A stretch of 49,271 bases of DNA from NCBI GenBank assembly GCA_002401485.1, contig NVTF01000007.1, forward strand, positions 1 through 49,271, read 5' to 3'. The notes beneath the pieces are model-generated. The model worked only from the letters and a program-made list of their open reading frames with translations. It was not told where the DNA came from and did not search any database. Shown piece after piece: positions 7,316-16,370 of this stretch. The first letter of the stretch is position 1, and each line of letters begins with the position of its first letter. The DNA comes from Elusimicrobiota bacterium. Lineage in GTDB: Bacteria; Elusimicrobiota; Elusimicrobia; UBA1565. The position numbers were made by a program, and so were the translations under genes.

Positions 7316-10300
7316 GGAGTTGGAGGTGATTTTTTAGAATCGATTAAGCTAACCGTCTCATCTCCATTTGAAGGTTCCGCAGTCTGGATCAGTTCGGGCA
7401 TGATTGAATCAACAAGAGCATCCGCTCGACCGGCAGTGCTGTCCGGGTCGATAGATTCGGCGGCGGGTTCGGCGGCGGGTTCGGCGGGAGCCTCACCACC
7501 GGCTTCCCACAATCCCGATGCCTGTCCCGGCGTCAGGACCAGGGTCTCATCGGTCGCTGGGGCGGGCTCCGGCGCGGGTTCCGGCGCGGGCTCCGGCGCC
7601 GGTGCCGGCTCAATGGCAATTTCGGCAGCTGGTTCCGGTGCCGGTGCCGGCTCAATGGCAATTTCGGCAGCGGGTTGGGGCACAGGTTCAAGAGTAATCT
7701 CCGCACTCGGTTCCGGCGCGGGCTCCGGTGCCGGCTCGGCCGCAGGAGGGATGTCGAGTGTCATCGCATCCGCAGGTTTGAGCACGAGGGTTTCCTCAGT
7801 TGCAGGAGGCGCTTCGACGCTCGGTTCGGGCGCAGGTTCAGGAGCGGGTTCCGGCGTCGCTTCAGCGGTTGGCGCAAGCTCGACTGTTGATGATGCAGCC
7901 TCATCGAGCGCGGGCTGGTCCGGATTAATTGTCGAAGCAATTTCTTCCGGCGTGAATCCCAAATCCTCAATCCCAGACGCAGGTTCCGGCACAGGCTCAA
8001 TGGGTATCGCAGCCGTCGGCTCCGGAGCCGGCTCCGCAGCGGGTGCGGGGGCCGCATTCAACTCCAAGGCTGCCCCTAAATCCGCTGCAGAGTCCGACGG
8101 CGGCTCTACTGAAGGTTCAGGTTGGGCGACAGGATCTACGGCCGGGGCGCCACCGAAGGCGGCACCCAAATCGAGTTTAGGTTCCGCGCTCGCCCCCAAC
8201 CCAGGCCTCGAACCAAGTTCGACTCCAATCGCGGGTTCTGCCAACGGAGGCGACGACGCCCCCCCCACACCCGACTGCGCACCCATTTCAATGGCCGGAC
8301 CCGCGCTGGCATCAGAATCAACGGGTTGACTCTCATCAGCCGCCGGGGCAGAGGCATTTCCCGATGTGATCGCCGCAATAACAGCCTGAAGATCCGCCGA
8401 AAACTCTCCGCCGCGCTGATAACGCTCCTCGGGTTTTTTCATCATCGCCTTTTCGATAATCTTCTTGGCGGCGGGATTAATACTGGGATTGGCAATCGCG
8501 GGATCGGGTGTCGGGTCGTTGGCGATCTGAAAGAGCAGCGTGCCAATACCTTCGCCGCCCTTAAAGGGCTTTTCACCGGTGAGAAATTCGTAAAGGGTCA
8601 CACCCAGGCTGAAGAGATCGGAGCGGCCATCAACCTTCTTTCCCGCCACCTGTTCGGGACTCATGTAGGACGGGGTTCCCAGGATCGTCCCCGTAGCCGT
8701 CTTCGAGGAGGCTTGGATACGCGCGATGCCGAAGTCCGTCACCCGGACCGCTCCGTCTTTGAGCAGCATAAGATTGGCCGGTTTTATATCGCGATGCACA
8801 ATACCCTGCTCATGCGCATAATCGAGAGCGTCCGCGACCTTCGCGATATGATGCATCGCCTTTTCAGGAGGAAGCAAGGCATCTTTTTTGGTGAACTCGA
8901 CCATGTCGTCACCGTCCAACAGTTCCATGGCGATATAACAAATGTCCTGGTCTTCCCCCGCATCGAACACACGCACGATACCGGGATGATTCAGGGTACC
9001 GGCTGATTCCGCTTCGCGGAAAAATCGCTCCTTAACCTCCTTCACCTCAGCGGGACTGTCCCCTTCCCCGAGCATCAGGGTCTTAATCGCCACCTTTCGG
9101 TTTATTTTCGGATCTTTACCGAGATAGACAATTCCCATGGCGCCGCGACCGAGTTCTTTTTCAATCTCATAACGACCGAGGGTTGGCTTGGAGGCACCGC
9201 CGGTAACCATGACCGTGCCTTCCGGGGTTGATTTTCCAAGCCCCCCAAACACCGCGCCCTCTGCGGCCTTGGCGAGCTTGTCGATTTTCTCAGCGATGTC
9301 CTTGTATTTGCTATCGACGGTGCCGATATGTTTGTAAACCGATACGGCCTTCGCATACTGACGTTTTCGCTCAAAATCGAGTCCGAGATTATAAAGCGTT
9401 GCCTTAAACGCATCATCGATCTGTTCCTCAGGAACAAGTCGAAATTTTTCGAACGCCATATCATGCATGCCTTGTCCTTGAAACGAGAGACCCAGCATCT
9501 TATTGGTCTCGACGTGAGACGCTTCAACAATTTCCTTGCCGCGTTCGGTAAACAAAAACCGTCGAGTGACAATCACGATGTAGCCCGCCAACAACAGAAA
9601 CGACGGATAAACAACCTTGACCCACTCCCCGCGCTCTTGGAAGGCATAAAACCCGCCGCCGAGCAGGCCGCCCAGCAGCAAAACCGTGAGACTCGCTCCG
9701 CCAAGCGCCCGTATGCGCGGCAGAATAAACATAATGAAGAACCCAATAAAGCCGATCGCTCCGAGCTCGCCTTCCAGTTTCCACTTCGGCCGGATAATAA
9801 AACGACTGCTGAGAATATTCTCAATCACGTTCGCGATATATTCGATCGGGGGAAGCGACGGGGATACCGGCGTGGCGTAGGGCTGCCCCACCCCGGAGGC
9901 GGCCGTCCCAACCACGACAATCTTATCTTTGAAGACGCCCAGCGGGACCTTTCCTTCGAGAACCTCGTAAAACGAATAATAGCGGAAGGTTTTCTTAGGT
10001 CCGTTAAAGGTGACCAGCATGGATTGCCGTTCATCCAATGGAATCTTCCATTTTCCGAGGGTGATGACATCTCCCGCGGTGACCTGAACATCGTCGGGCG
10101 TCAAGCCGAGATATTGCGTCACAAGCTGAAGAGCGAAAGACGGAAACACTCGTGATCCGTACTTCAACGCCGGGGTTTCGCGACGCACAAGACCATCCTG
10201 GTCGCTATCGACAAAAACATGGCCCACACCCACGGCAGCTTCCAAGAAGGGTTTCATCGGCGGCGTTGCCTTTCGCGATTCGAGCTCGACCATGAACTGG

Positions 10301-10902
10301 CCTTCGGCCCGCAGTACAATTTTTTCTCGGATCGTTGAGGACGACACAATCGCCGGCAATTCGGGAGGCGTTCCTCCGACGGGCTCATCGACCTGGGAAA
10401 GAAGAATCGGGAGCACAACATTGCCGGCGCGGCGGATTGAGTCGGCGAGCGGCGTGTCATAGTCGAGCCGAACGGCGGCGGCGGCGAATTGGTTTTCGAA
10501 ACGAACTCCGCGCTGCAGGATCTTTCGTTTGGAAACAAGCTCCAGGTAGTTTGTCCGCATTCCTTCGAGCTCATCAATAGCGGGATTGCGCGAAGACTCC
10601 GACAATATGATGTCTATTCCGATGACGCGTGCTTGGGCTTTTGCCAAAACATCAATAAGAGACGCGAGTCGTGTTCGCGGCCAAGGCCAACGACCTAAAC
10701 GGTCAATGGATTCATCATCAATCGCGATTAGAACAACGTCGGTAGAGGGATCGAGATTCGTTCGAAATTGGATGCGTGCATCGTAGTACTGCAGCTCCAA
10801 TTCCTCAAGGGGAGACTCAGGAAGAAAATAATAGGAGGCCGCCACTCCTCCTGTGAGGAGTGCGCCGATAAGAAAATCCGCCACCCACGACCGCTTTTCC
10901 AT
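7312..10902 (-). CDS. CHASE2-domain transmembrane Ser/Thr protein kinase with Pro/Ala/Glu-rich C-terminal tail
   Basis: N-terminal CHASE2-like sensor (YYDARIQFRTNLDPSTDVVLIAIDDESIDRLGRWPWPRTRLASLIDVL...), TM helices, short TPR-like segment, kinase domain (YEIEKELGRGAMGIVYLGKDP, VAIKT, HRDIKPANLML, DFGIAR, GTPSYMSPEQ), then a ~320-aa PAE-rich tail. Confidence 0.92.
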   Translation of the reverse strand: MEKRSWVADFLIGALLTGGVAASYYFLPESPLEELELQYYDARIQFRTNLDPSTDVVLIAIDDESIDRLGRWPWPRTRLASLIDVLAKAQARVIGIDIILSESSRNPAIDELEGMRTNYLELVSKRKILQRGVRFENQFAAAAVRLDYDTPLADSIRRAGNVVLPILLSQVDEPVGGTPPELPAIVSSSTIREKIVLRAEGQFMVELESRKATPPMKPFLEAAVGVGHVFVDSDQDGLVRRETPALKYGSRVFPSFALQLVTQYLGLTPDDVQVTAGDVITLGKWKIPLDERQSMLVTFNGPKKTFRYYSFYEVLEGKVPLGVFKDKIVVVGTAASGVGQPYATPVSPSLPPIEYIANVIENILSSRFIIRPKWKLEGELGAIGFIGFFIMFILPRIRALGGASLTVLLLGGLLGGGFYAFQERGEWVKVVYPSFLLLAGYIVIVTRRFLFTERGKEIVEASHVETNKMLGLSFQGQGMHDMAFEKFRLVPEEQIDDAFKATLYNLGLDFERKRQYAKAVSVYKHIGTVDSKYKDIAEKIDKLAKAAEGAVFGGLGKSTPEGTVMVTGGASKPTLGRYEIEKELGRGAMGIVYLGKDPKINRKVAIKTLMLGEGDSPAEVKEVKERFFREAESAGTLNHPGIVRVFDAGEDQDICYIAMELLDGDDMVEFTKKDALLPPEKAMHHIAKVADALDYAHEQGIVHRDIKPANLMLLKDGAVRVTDFGIARIQASSKTATGTILGTPSYMSPEQVAGKKVDGRSDLFSLGVTLYEFLTGEKPFKGGEGIGTLLFQIANDPTPDPAIANPSINPAAKKIIEKAMMKKPEERYQRGGEFSADLQAVIAAITSGNASAPAADESQPVDSDASAGPAIEMGAQSGVGGASSPPLAEPAIGVELGSRPGLGASAEPKLDLGAAFGGAPAVDPVAQPEPSVEPPSDSAADLGAALELNAAPAPAAEPAPEPTAAIPIEPVPEPASGIEDLGFTPEEIASTINPDQPALDEAASSTVELAPTAEATPEPAPEPAPEPSVEAPPATEETLVLKPADAMTLDIPPAAEPAPEPAPEPSAEITLEPVPQPAAEIAIEPAPAPEPAAEIAIEPAPAPEPAPEPAPEPAPATDETLVLTPGQASGLWEAGGEAPAEPAAEPAAESIDPDSTAGRADALVDSIMPELIQTAEPSNGDETVSLIDSKKSPPTP
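7601..7670. repeat. 42-bp tandem repeat inside the kinase tail
   Basis: ggtgccggctcaatggcaatttcggcag occurs at 7601 and 7643 (period 42 bp = 14 aa, EIAIEPAPAPEPAA x2). Confidence 0.85.
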
Positions 10903-11019
10903 AAATTAGGCTGAAAACCAAAGCTTTTAACAGCGCCTCGGGGGAGTTTAGCGGGATAATCAGAACCTGTCAATCCATGGGACTTCCCCCAAGAGACTTG
11001 ATTTTGATACCCTGATAGA

Positions 11020-11406
11020 ATGATTCGAAAAGTGATAAAAATACTGACGATTTCGGTATTTAGCCTTGTCCTTATGAGCGGGCTTGAAGCCGCCGCAGCC
11101 CCCAAACATAAACCGTCTCCTCACTATTCGATTAAAAAAATAAAAATGCTGCGCGAAGGAAAGTACAGGGCCATTTTGGACGGTATTCTTTGCAATAGCT
11201 GCACCCGGTCAATCGTTTTGCGCCTCAAAAAAATCTCGGGCGTCGAAAACGCCCAGTTCGACTTTGAAGAGGGTTATCTCTGGATCACCATTGAAGAGAA
11301 TGCCCACGTTCGAACGAGTAAGGTCCTGCGCGCACTGCGTCTGGCCGGACGCAAAAACAACCTCGGAACCCGGTTCACCATTACTGAAATCCGGAACGTG
11401 CGTTGA
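11020..11406 (+). CDS. Exported HMA-like (heavy-metal-associated fold) small protein
   Basis: Signal peptide MIRKVIKILTISVFSLVLMSGLEAAAA; GILCNSCTRSIVLRLKKISGVENAQFDFEEGYLWITIEE resembles the HMA beta-alpha-beta fold with a CxxC motif. Confidence 0.6.
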   Translation: MIRKVIKILTISVFSLVLMSGLEAAAAPKHKPSPHYSIKKIKMLREGKYRAILDGILCNSCTRSIVLRLKKISGVENAQFDFEEGYLWITIEENAHVRTSKVLRALRLAGRKNNLGTRFTITEIRNVR

Positions 11407-11822
11407 CCGCGATCACCTTCCCCCTATCCACGACAGTAACCGTCCGTTTTCGCGATACCGACGCGATGGGGCATGTGAACAACGCCGTTTATTCGAGCTA
11501 CCTGGAAGAAGCGCGCATCATTTATTGGCAGGAACTAACCGGGCTCAAAGACTTCGCGAAAGTCGACTTAATTCTCGCGCACGTCGATATCAACTATCGA
11601 TCCCCCGCCTTCGTCGGAGAAACGCTCGTTGTTCACATCAGCCTCACTCGCATTGGCGGCAGCAGTTTCGATTTTTCCTACCGCGTCGTCGAGAAATCCA
11701 GTAATCGCATCGTAGTGGAAGCAACCTCGACGCAGTGCCTGTATGACTATGAAAAAAGCCGGATCAAACGGATTCCGGCCGAGCTCAAGGAAAAAATCGC
11801 GGCATTGCAAGCGCGCGACTAA
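11403..11822 (+). CDS. Acyl-CoA thioesterase (4-hydroxybenzoyl-CoA thioesterase/YbgC-type hotdog)
   Basis: VTVRFRDTDAMGHVNNAVYSSYLEEARIIYWQEL: hotdog RxxDTDxMGHVNN motif. TTG start overlapping the previous stop. Confidence 0.9.
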   Translation: MTAITFPLSTTVTVRFRDTDAMGHVNNAVYSSYLEEARIIYWQELTGLKDFAKVDLILAHVDINYRSPAFVGETLVVHISLTRIGGSSFDFSYRVVEKSSNRIVVEATSTQCLYDYEKSRIKRIPAELKEKIAALQARD

Positions 11823-11825
11823 TTT

Positions 11826-12272
11826 TTATTCCCTAAAAACGCTGACGCTCGCGTCCTCGCCATCCATCTCTATGGTCATCTGAATCGGACGGCAGCAGAT
11901 CCGGCAATCTTCGACGAGATCCTGCCCATCATCATCGGGATCCACGCCCATCTGAAACGCCTCGCCGCAGTGCGGGCATTCGATTTCAGTCCATTGAAGC
12001 GCCGCACGGGCATCCTCAATCTTCACCACATCATCGAAAACTTTTTTCAGAGCGGAAAAATCCGCATCATCCTCTTTGGTGCCGTTAGACAAGGCATGTT
12101 CTTCCGCCTCCGCATCGTGGTCAATTAAACCGACCAGGGCATCCAAACCTTCAGGAGAGGTCTCCGATTTCGGCTCCTCCTCTTCGGCTACCTCAGCGAC
12201 AGCGACCGAACCGTTCTTTCCGGTGGCTTTTTTCTTACTGGATTTGACTTTGCTTTTAGTAGTCTTCGGCAT
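11826..12272 (-). CDS. CPXCG-type cysteine-rich small protein with Lys/Glu-rich N-terminal extension
   Basis: C-terminus IECPHCGEAFQMGVDPDDDGQDLVEDCRICCRPIQMTIEMD matches the CPxCG zinc-ribbon family. Confidence 0.75.
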   Translation of the reverse strand: MPKTTKSKVKSSKKKATGKNGSVAVAEVAEEEEPKSETSPEGLDALVGLIDHDAEAEEHALSNGTKEDDADFSALKKVFDDVVKIEDARAALQWTEIECPHCGEAFQMGVDPDDDGQDLVEDCRICCRPIQMTIEMDGEDASVSVFRE

Positions 12273-12326
12273 GAGAAACCTCGATACCCGTGCTCCTTCA
12301 AACTATAGACGCCGATCCTAAATGCG

Positions 12327-12602
12327 TCAAGAGGAAGTGATGATCTTCTCTTTTTGAGTTCGGCTTAGGGCCTTGATTTTGGCCTCCCGCACGAGGGCGC
12401 CGGAACGCGTGAAACCGTCTTCCCGGTAGCGAAGCGCAACCGGACGGCGCGCGCGCGTATAGGCCGCACCCTTCCCCTGATTGTGCACCTCAATGCGCGC
12501 GGCAACATTTTTCGCGATGCCCGTATAATACGAACCATCCCGACAGGCGACAATGTAAACGCTCCAATCCGTCGGGACTGAATTAATCGCGGAAGATTTC
12601 AC
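12327..12602 (-). CDS. GIY-YIG domain endonuclease-like protein (UPF0213/YhbQ-type)
   Basis: WSVYIVACRDGSYYTGIAKNVAARIEVHNQGKGAAYTRARRPVALRYRE. The ORF-track start (12863) would overlap lapA; a GTG at 12602 (or 12608) is more likely. Confidence 0.85.
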   Translation of the reverse strand: MKSSAINSVPTDWSVYIVACRDGSYYTGIAKNVAARIEVHNQGKGAAYTRARRPVALRYREDGFTRSGALVREAKIKALSRTQKEKIITSS

Positions 12603-12624
12603 GATCACATGATACAATGAAACT

Positions 12625-12936
12625 ATGCCCGCCATTCTTTTTCTTGCGATCCTCATCGGCATCCTTGCCTGCATTTTCGCGCTGCAGAACACAGAAGTCA
12701 TTGCCATCACCTTCCTTCTCTGGAAAGTAGAGGCATCACTGGCGTTAGTGCTCTTGTTGACATTCGCGCTCGGCGCGGCAATGGGTATCCTTGCCTGCGC
12801 ACCGGCTCTTGTGAAGGGAAAATTATCAGGACGAGACCCCGCAGATCCCAAGGCGGAGTCCAAGAAGGATGTTGGGAAAATAGAGACGTCCGAAGAAGCG
12901 AAACCGCCGACTAAGGAAGAACCTCCGAACCCTTAA
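12625..12936 (+). CDS. LapA-domain (DUF1049) small membrane protein
   Basis: Two TM helices: MPAILFLAILIGILACIFALQNTEVIAITFLLWKVEASLALVLLLTFALGAAMGIL; 'ALQNTEVIAITFLLW' is typical of LapA. Confidence 0.8.
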   Translation: MPAILFLAILIGILACIFALQNTEVIAITFLLWKVEASLALVLLLTFALGAAMGILACAPALVKGKLSGRDPADPKAESKKDVGKIETSEEAKPPTKEEPPNP

Positions 12937-14497
12937 AGACGTTTTCAGCGGCGACAATTCGCACCCGTCCCGGTCTCAATCCCAAATCATGATGCGCCCA
13001 AACGGCGTCCTGCCGGATCATCTCTAATTTCTTCTCAGGCATCGTCCAGGCGCCGTCGCGTTCATCCACCTGGTAATCGGCGGGACCTTTTCCGTAGGCG
13101 GGCTTGGGATCCACCAAGGACGCGGCAATTCGATCCGCCTCATCATCATCGGTGACAATCAAATAATCGAGGGCTTTTCCTTTCAAATGCCGACGAACGG
13201 CATCGTTCATTTCGGTGCACGAGACGCCTTCAACCGCGTCGAGGTACCCCCCCAGCCATCCGGGAGAGATCCCATAAAACGCGTCATCAATCCGAGAGGC
13301 CAGAATGCGACGCTTCGTTTCCGCCAAACTTAAATACAGGACGCGCGCTTTTTTCTTTGCGGCCCCGCAATCCTCCTCGGTCATCGTGCCGCGTGCAAAC
13401 CGCTCAAACTCCCAACTCAGAGCCCGCAACAGGTGACCGGCAACTTTATGATCGACGGGCCGAATCCACAAGCTGAAATATTGGCTGAGACGCGGCGTAT
13501 TCGGCGGTGGAAATAAATTCGACGGCCGGTCCGCGAAATGCTCCATGTAGGAATAATTCCCGTAGTTGTAGCCGCGTTTATCGCGAATTTCGGTATAGAG
13601 CCGGCCTAACGAATCGCGGTGAGTTCCCAACCAAACGTTGGCGACGTAGAGCGGCCAATAGTCCTCGTGACTTCGCGTCACTTCAATAGGAACCGCCGCG
13701 TGCAATCCCGTGGAAATGGCATTAGGCAAGGCGACAATCACCGCTCTCGAGACTCCATCATCACGGGGCGCCGATAGCGTGCGCCCTTTAATCCAACGCC
13801 AACCCGTCTTCCCGTATCCGGACAGCGCTTTTTGCAGCACCGCCAGATTGGAATCATCAATGCCGGCAACACCCAGGGTCGTATTTTCAGGCACGTAATA
13901 CGCGGCAAAATAACCTCTCACGTCCCGCTGTTCGACGGCACCGAGACCGCGCATCGTTCCGATTGTCGGATGCGCCCGCCCTCCGCCTTCATGCACCATG
14001 GCATCCAGCGACTTCAGACCCATGGATTCGATTTGCTCCAACCGCAGCGCTTGCAGTGACTCGCGGGCTTCGCCCCGCAATCGGTCCAATTCATCTTCGA
14101 CAAAAAGAGGTTGGGTGAACATCGGCGTAAAAATGCGTTCGATGAACTCACCCAAGACCTCAACGGGCACGGTCATCGCAAACGTTGTTGCCTCTTTCCC
14201 GATACGAACGCGCGGCGTCGCGCGGCCTCCCCAGGGGCGGGTAATCTCGGCCAACCGTTCCTTTGTGATCGGATCAGAACGGTCTCCAAACCCGCCTTCA
14301 ATTACCATGCGCGCGGTCAAACGCGCCAATCCCTCAAGCCCTTTGGGATCACGCGCCGACCCGGTTCGAACCTGCACAAACAGGGTCACGAGCGGATCAA
14401 CAACATCCCCCTGAGACCTGACAATGCGAAGGCCGGGTTTAGCGGCCGCAGTCTGAGCCCATACCAATGAGGCGATGATAAATCCCAACCGTCTCAT
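12911..14497 (-). CDS. M16 family peptidase-like protein lacking HxxEH (non-catalytic partner)
   Basis: Signal peptide MRRLGFIIASLVWAQTAAA; M16 fold (FVQVRTGSARDPKGLEGLARLTARMVIEGG; REIRDKRGYNYGNYSY). The position of HxxEH is occupied by RLTAR. Confidence 0.85.
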   Translation of the reverse strand: MRRLGFIIASLVWAQTAAAKPGLRIVRSQGDVVDPLVTLFVQVRTGSARDPKGLEGLARLTARMVIEGGFGDRSDPITKERLAEITRPWGGRATPRVRIGKEATTFAMTVPVEVLGEFIERIFTPMFTQPLFVEDELDRLRGEARESLQALRLEQIESMGLKSLDAMVHEGGGRAHPTIGTMRGLGAVEQRDVRGYFAAYYVPENTTLGVAGIDDSNLAVLQKALSGYGKTGWRWIKGRTLSAPRDDGVSRAVIVALPNAISTGLHAAVPIEVTRSHEDYWPLYVANVWLGTHRDSLGRLYTEIRDKRGYNYGNYSYMEHFADRPSNLFPPPNTPRLSQYFSLWIRPVDHKVAGHLLRALSWEFERFARGTMTEEDCGAAKKKARVLYLSLAETKRRILASRIDDAFYGISPGWLGGYLDAVEGVSCTEMNDAVRRHLKGKALDYLIVTDDDEADRIAASLVDPKPAYGKGPADYQVDERDGAWTMPEKKLEMIRQDAVWAHHDLGLRPGRVRIVAAENVFKGSEVLP

Positions 14498-15897
14498 TTC
14501 TTTTTCTCCCCGGAGGGAGGAACCAGCGTCACAACGACCCGACCCGCCTCGGTAAACCAACGTGACGCAAACGCATCAATGTCTTCGGGGCGCAGGGCTT
14601 GCAGGGACTCTTCGACGTGTTCAAACACCTTAAGGTCCCGCCCGAAGCGATAATATTGGGAAACCGTTGACGCGATCGCAGCGGAGCTCGAAAGGCCGCC
14701 GAGAAAATCATAACGAAAACGGCTCTTGAGGCGCTCCAGACGTTGGGCCGCCTTCTCAGTGCTCGAGAATTTCTTTAAGGCATTGAGACCCGACACCAAA
14801 TCCGCCTCCACTTCGGAGAGGTACTCCCCCCCGTCTGTTTTATAACGGTCCTTGTACAACTTCGCGGACAAAGTCATCGATCGCGGATCCAAACTTTTAA
14901 ACCCGCCCGAACCTTCGGCGAACTTGAGTTCGCTCACGGACTTTTTATCGTAGCGAAGCGTTTTGTACATCGGGGCCGCCGGCGTCACCAGCAATTCCCC
15001 TAAAATCTCCATCACTGCGCCGTCACGCGAGCCCGGACGAAATGCGGGCATATTGATTCCTACCCAAACATAAGGGGCGACATCACTATCCCACACAATG
15101 CATTCGCGTCGCCCTGCTTTCCACACGCCTGACGCGGGAGCTAAGACAGGGATTTTTCCGCGCTTCCAATCCTTAAACCGCCGCTCGGCGGCCGCAAAAA
15201 CATCCTCAGCCCGAACGTCTCCCGTCACGATAAGAACGGTATTGTTCGGGCGGTAATAATCCCGGTAGAACGCCTTGGCGGGAAGGAACTCGTTGGGCAT
15301 ATCGACGACATCCTCCCGCGTCCCGATGGTTGTATGCCCGTAGGGATGATCCTTAAACAAAAGTCCCAGCATTTTTTCCGATAGCCGCAGGGTCGGAAAC
15401 GACGCCCCATTCCGGTACTCCCCGAGCACCGCCCCCGACTCGTTTTCAAAGGTTTTCTTCGTAAAGTCGAGATTCATGAAGCGGTCGGCTTCCAGTTCAA
15501 TGAGTCGTTCGAGATTCGATGAAAAACTAAGCGGATGGTAGTAGGTAACGTCGAACCAGGTCCACGCGTTGTTATGGGCTCCGATCGCATCAATCGCAGT
15601 GCCGTACCCCCCGGCCTTTCCTTCAAATCGATGCCGAAAAAGGATGTGCTCAAAGAGATGAGCCAAGCCGGTTTTGCCGGCTTCCACTTCATTTCGCGAG
15701 CCGGCGAGCACGAGTGTATTCACACTCAATACCTGGGGAAACGCAGGCGTCTCCACCACGAGCACATCGAGGCCGTTGTCGAGAGTTCGCCGCGCAATCG
15801 CGTGCGGAAAGAGCGTCGCATGCGCCGGGGCCGCGAGCAGGATTGCGAGAAGACTAACTTTCACGCTGCTGCCAATAGGCGACAAAATATTGAGCAT
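14494..15897 (-). CDS. M16 family zinc metallopeptidase (catalytic partner)
   Basis: GLAHLFEHILFRH (HxxEH) plus downstream Glu in ENESGAVLGEYRNG; signal peptide. Confidence 0.92.
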   Translation of the reverse strand: MLNILSPIGSSVKVSLLAILLAAPAHATLFPHAIARRTLDNGLDVLVVETPAFPQVLSVNTLVLAGSRNEVEAGKTGLAHLFEHILFRHRFEGKAGGYGTAIDAIGAHNNAWTWFDVTYYHPLSFSSNLERLIELEADRFMNLDFTKKTFENESGAVLGEYRNGASFPTLRLSEKMLGLLFKDHPYGHTTIGTREDVVDMPNEFLPAKAFYRDYYRPNNTVLIVTGDVRAEDVFAAAERRFKDWKRGKIPVLAPASGVWKAGRRECIVWDSDVAPYVWVGINMPAFRPGSRDGAVMEILGELLVTPAAPMYKTLRYDKKSVSELKFAEGSGGFKSLDPRSMTLSAKLYKDRYKTDGGEYLSEVEADLVSGLNALKKFSSTEKAAQRLERLKSRFRYDFLGGLSSSAAIASTVSQYYRFGRDLKVFEHVEESLQALRPEDIDAFASRWFTEAGRVVVTLVPPSGEKKK

Positions 15898-16288
15898 ACC
15901 GTTCTTCAGAGAAAACTTCCTTCAACACTCCGGCAAAATCGGAAAGACTGACCATGCCCACGGCGCGTCCCTCTTCGGCGATTGGAACATGACGAAAACG
16001 CCGCTGAGACAGCAATTCAAATACCCGCTGAAGCGGCTCTCCGGGAGCGACGCAGATCGGATCCGGTGTCATGACCTTGGAAACCGGAGTGGTATTGCCG
16101 TCAATTCCTTCTGCGGCCACACGATTCAAGAGATCACGTTCAGTAAAAATGCCGACAATCTTGTCCTTCTGGGCAACCACCACGCACCCTACATGGCGAG
16201 AGCGCATGATGCGCGTCACGGCATTTATCGTCTCATCGGGTCCGACAGTAAAAACTTCTCGCAGCAGCAGTTTAGCGGTATGTTCCAT
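15854..16288 (-). CDS. CBS-domain pair protein
   Basis: TINAVTRIMRSRHVGCVVVAQKDKIVGIFTERDLLNRV...VSKVMTPDPICVAPGEPLQRVFELLSQRRFRHVPIAEEGRAVGMVSLSDF. Confidence 0.95.
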   Translation of the reverse strand: MEHTAKLLLREVFTVGPDETINAVTRIMRSRHVGCVVVAQKDKIVGIFTERDLLNRVAAEGIDGNTTPVSKVMTPDPICVAPGEPLQRVFELLSQRRFRHVPIAEEGRAVGMVSLSDFAGVLKEVFSEERYAQYFVAYWQQRES

Positions 16289-16370
16289 GGTCTTTCGAGT
16301 CTAACAAATTCACCAAATTCCCCCGGAAACGCCCTTGCGGCCGCTCTGGCCCGGGGCTACACTCTTGCCG

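Noticed and set aside
7187-8329. 380-aa plus-strand ORF rich in Gly/Ser/Ala (GSGAGSGAGSG...)
   Set aside because: Antisense shadow of the Pro/Ala/Glu repeat tail of the kinase; composition explained by the complement of PAEP codons, no initiation signal.
8122-9006. 294-aa plus-strand ORF
   Set aside because: Antisense to the kinase catalytic domain and tail.
12327-12863. Long N-terminal extension of the GIY-YIG ORF (start 12863)
   Set aside because: The extension is antisense to lapA and low-complexity; GTG starts at 12602/12608 fit the domain and promoter better.
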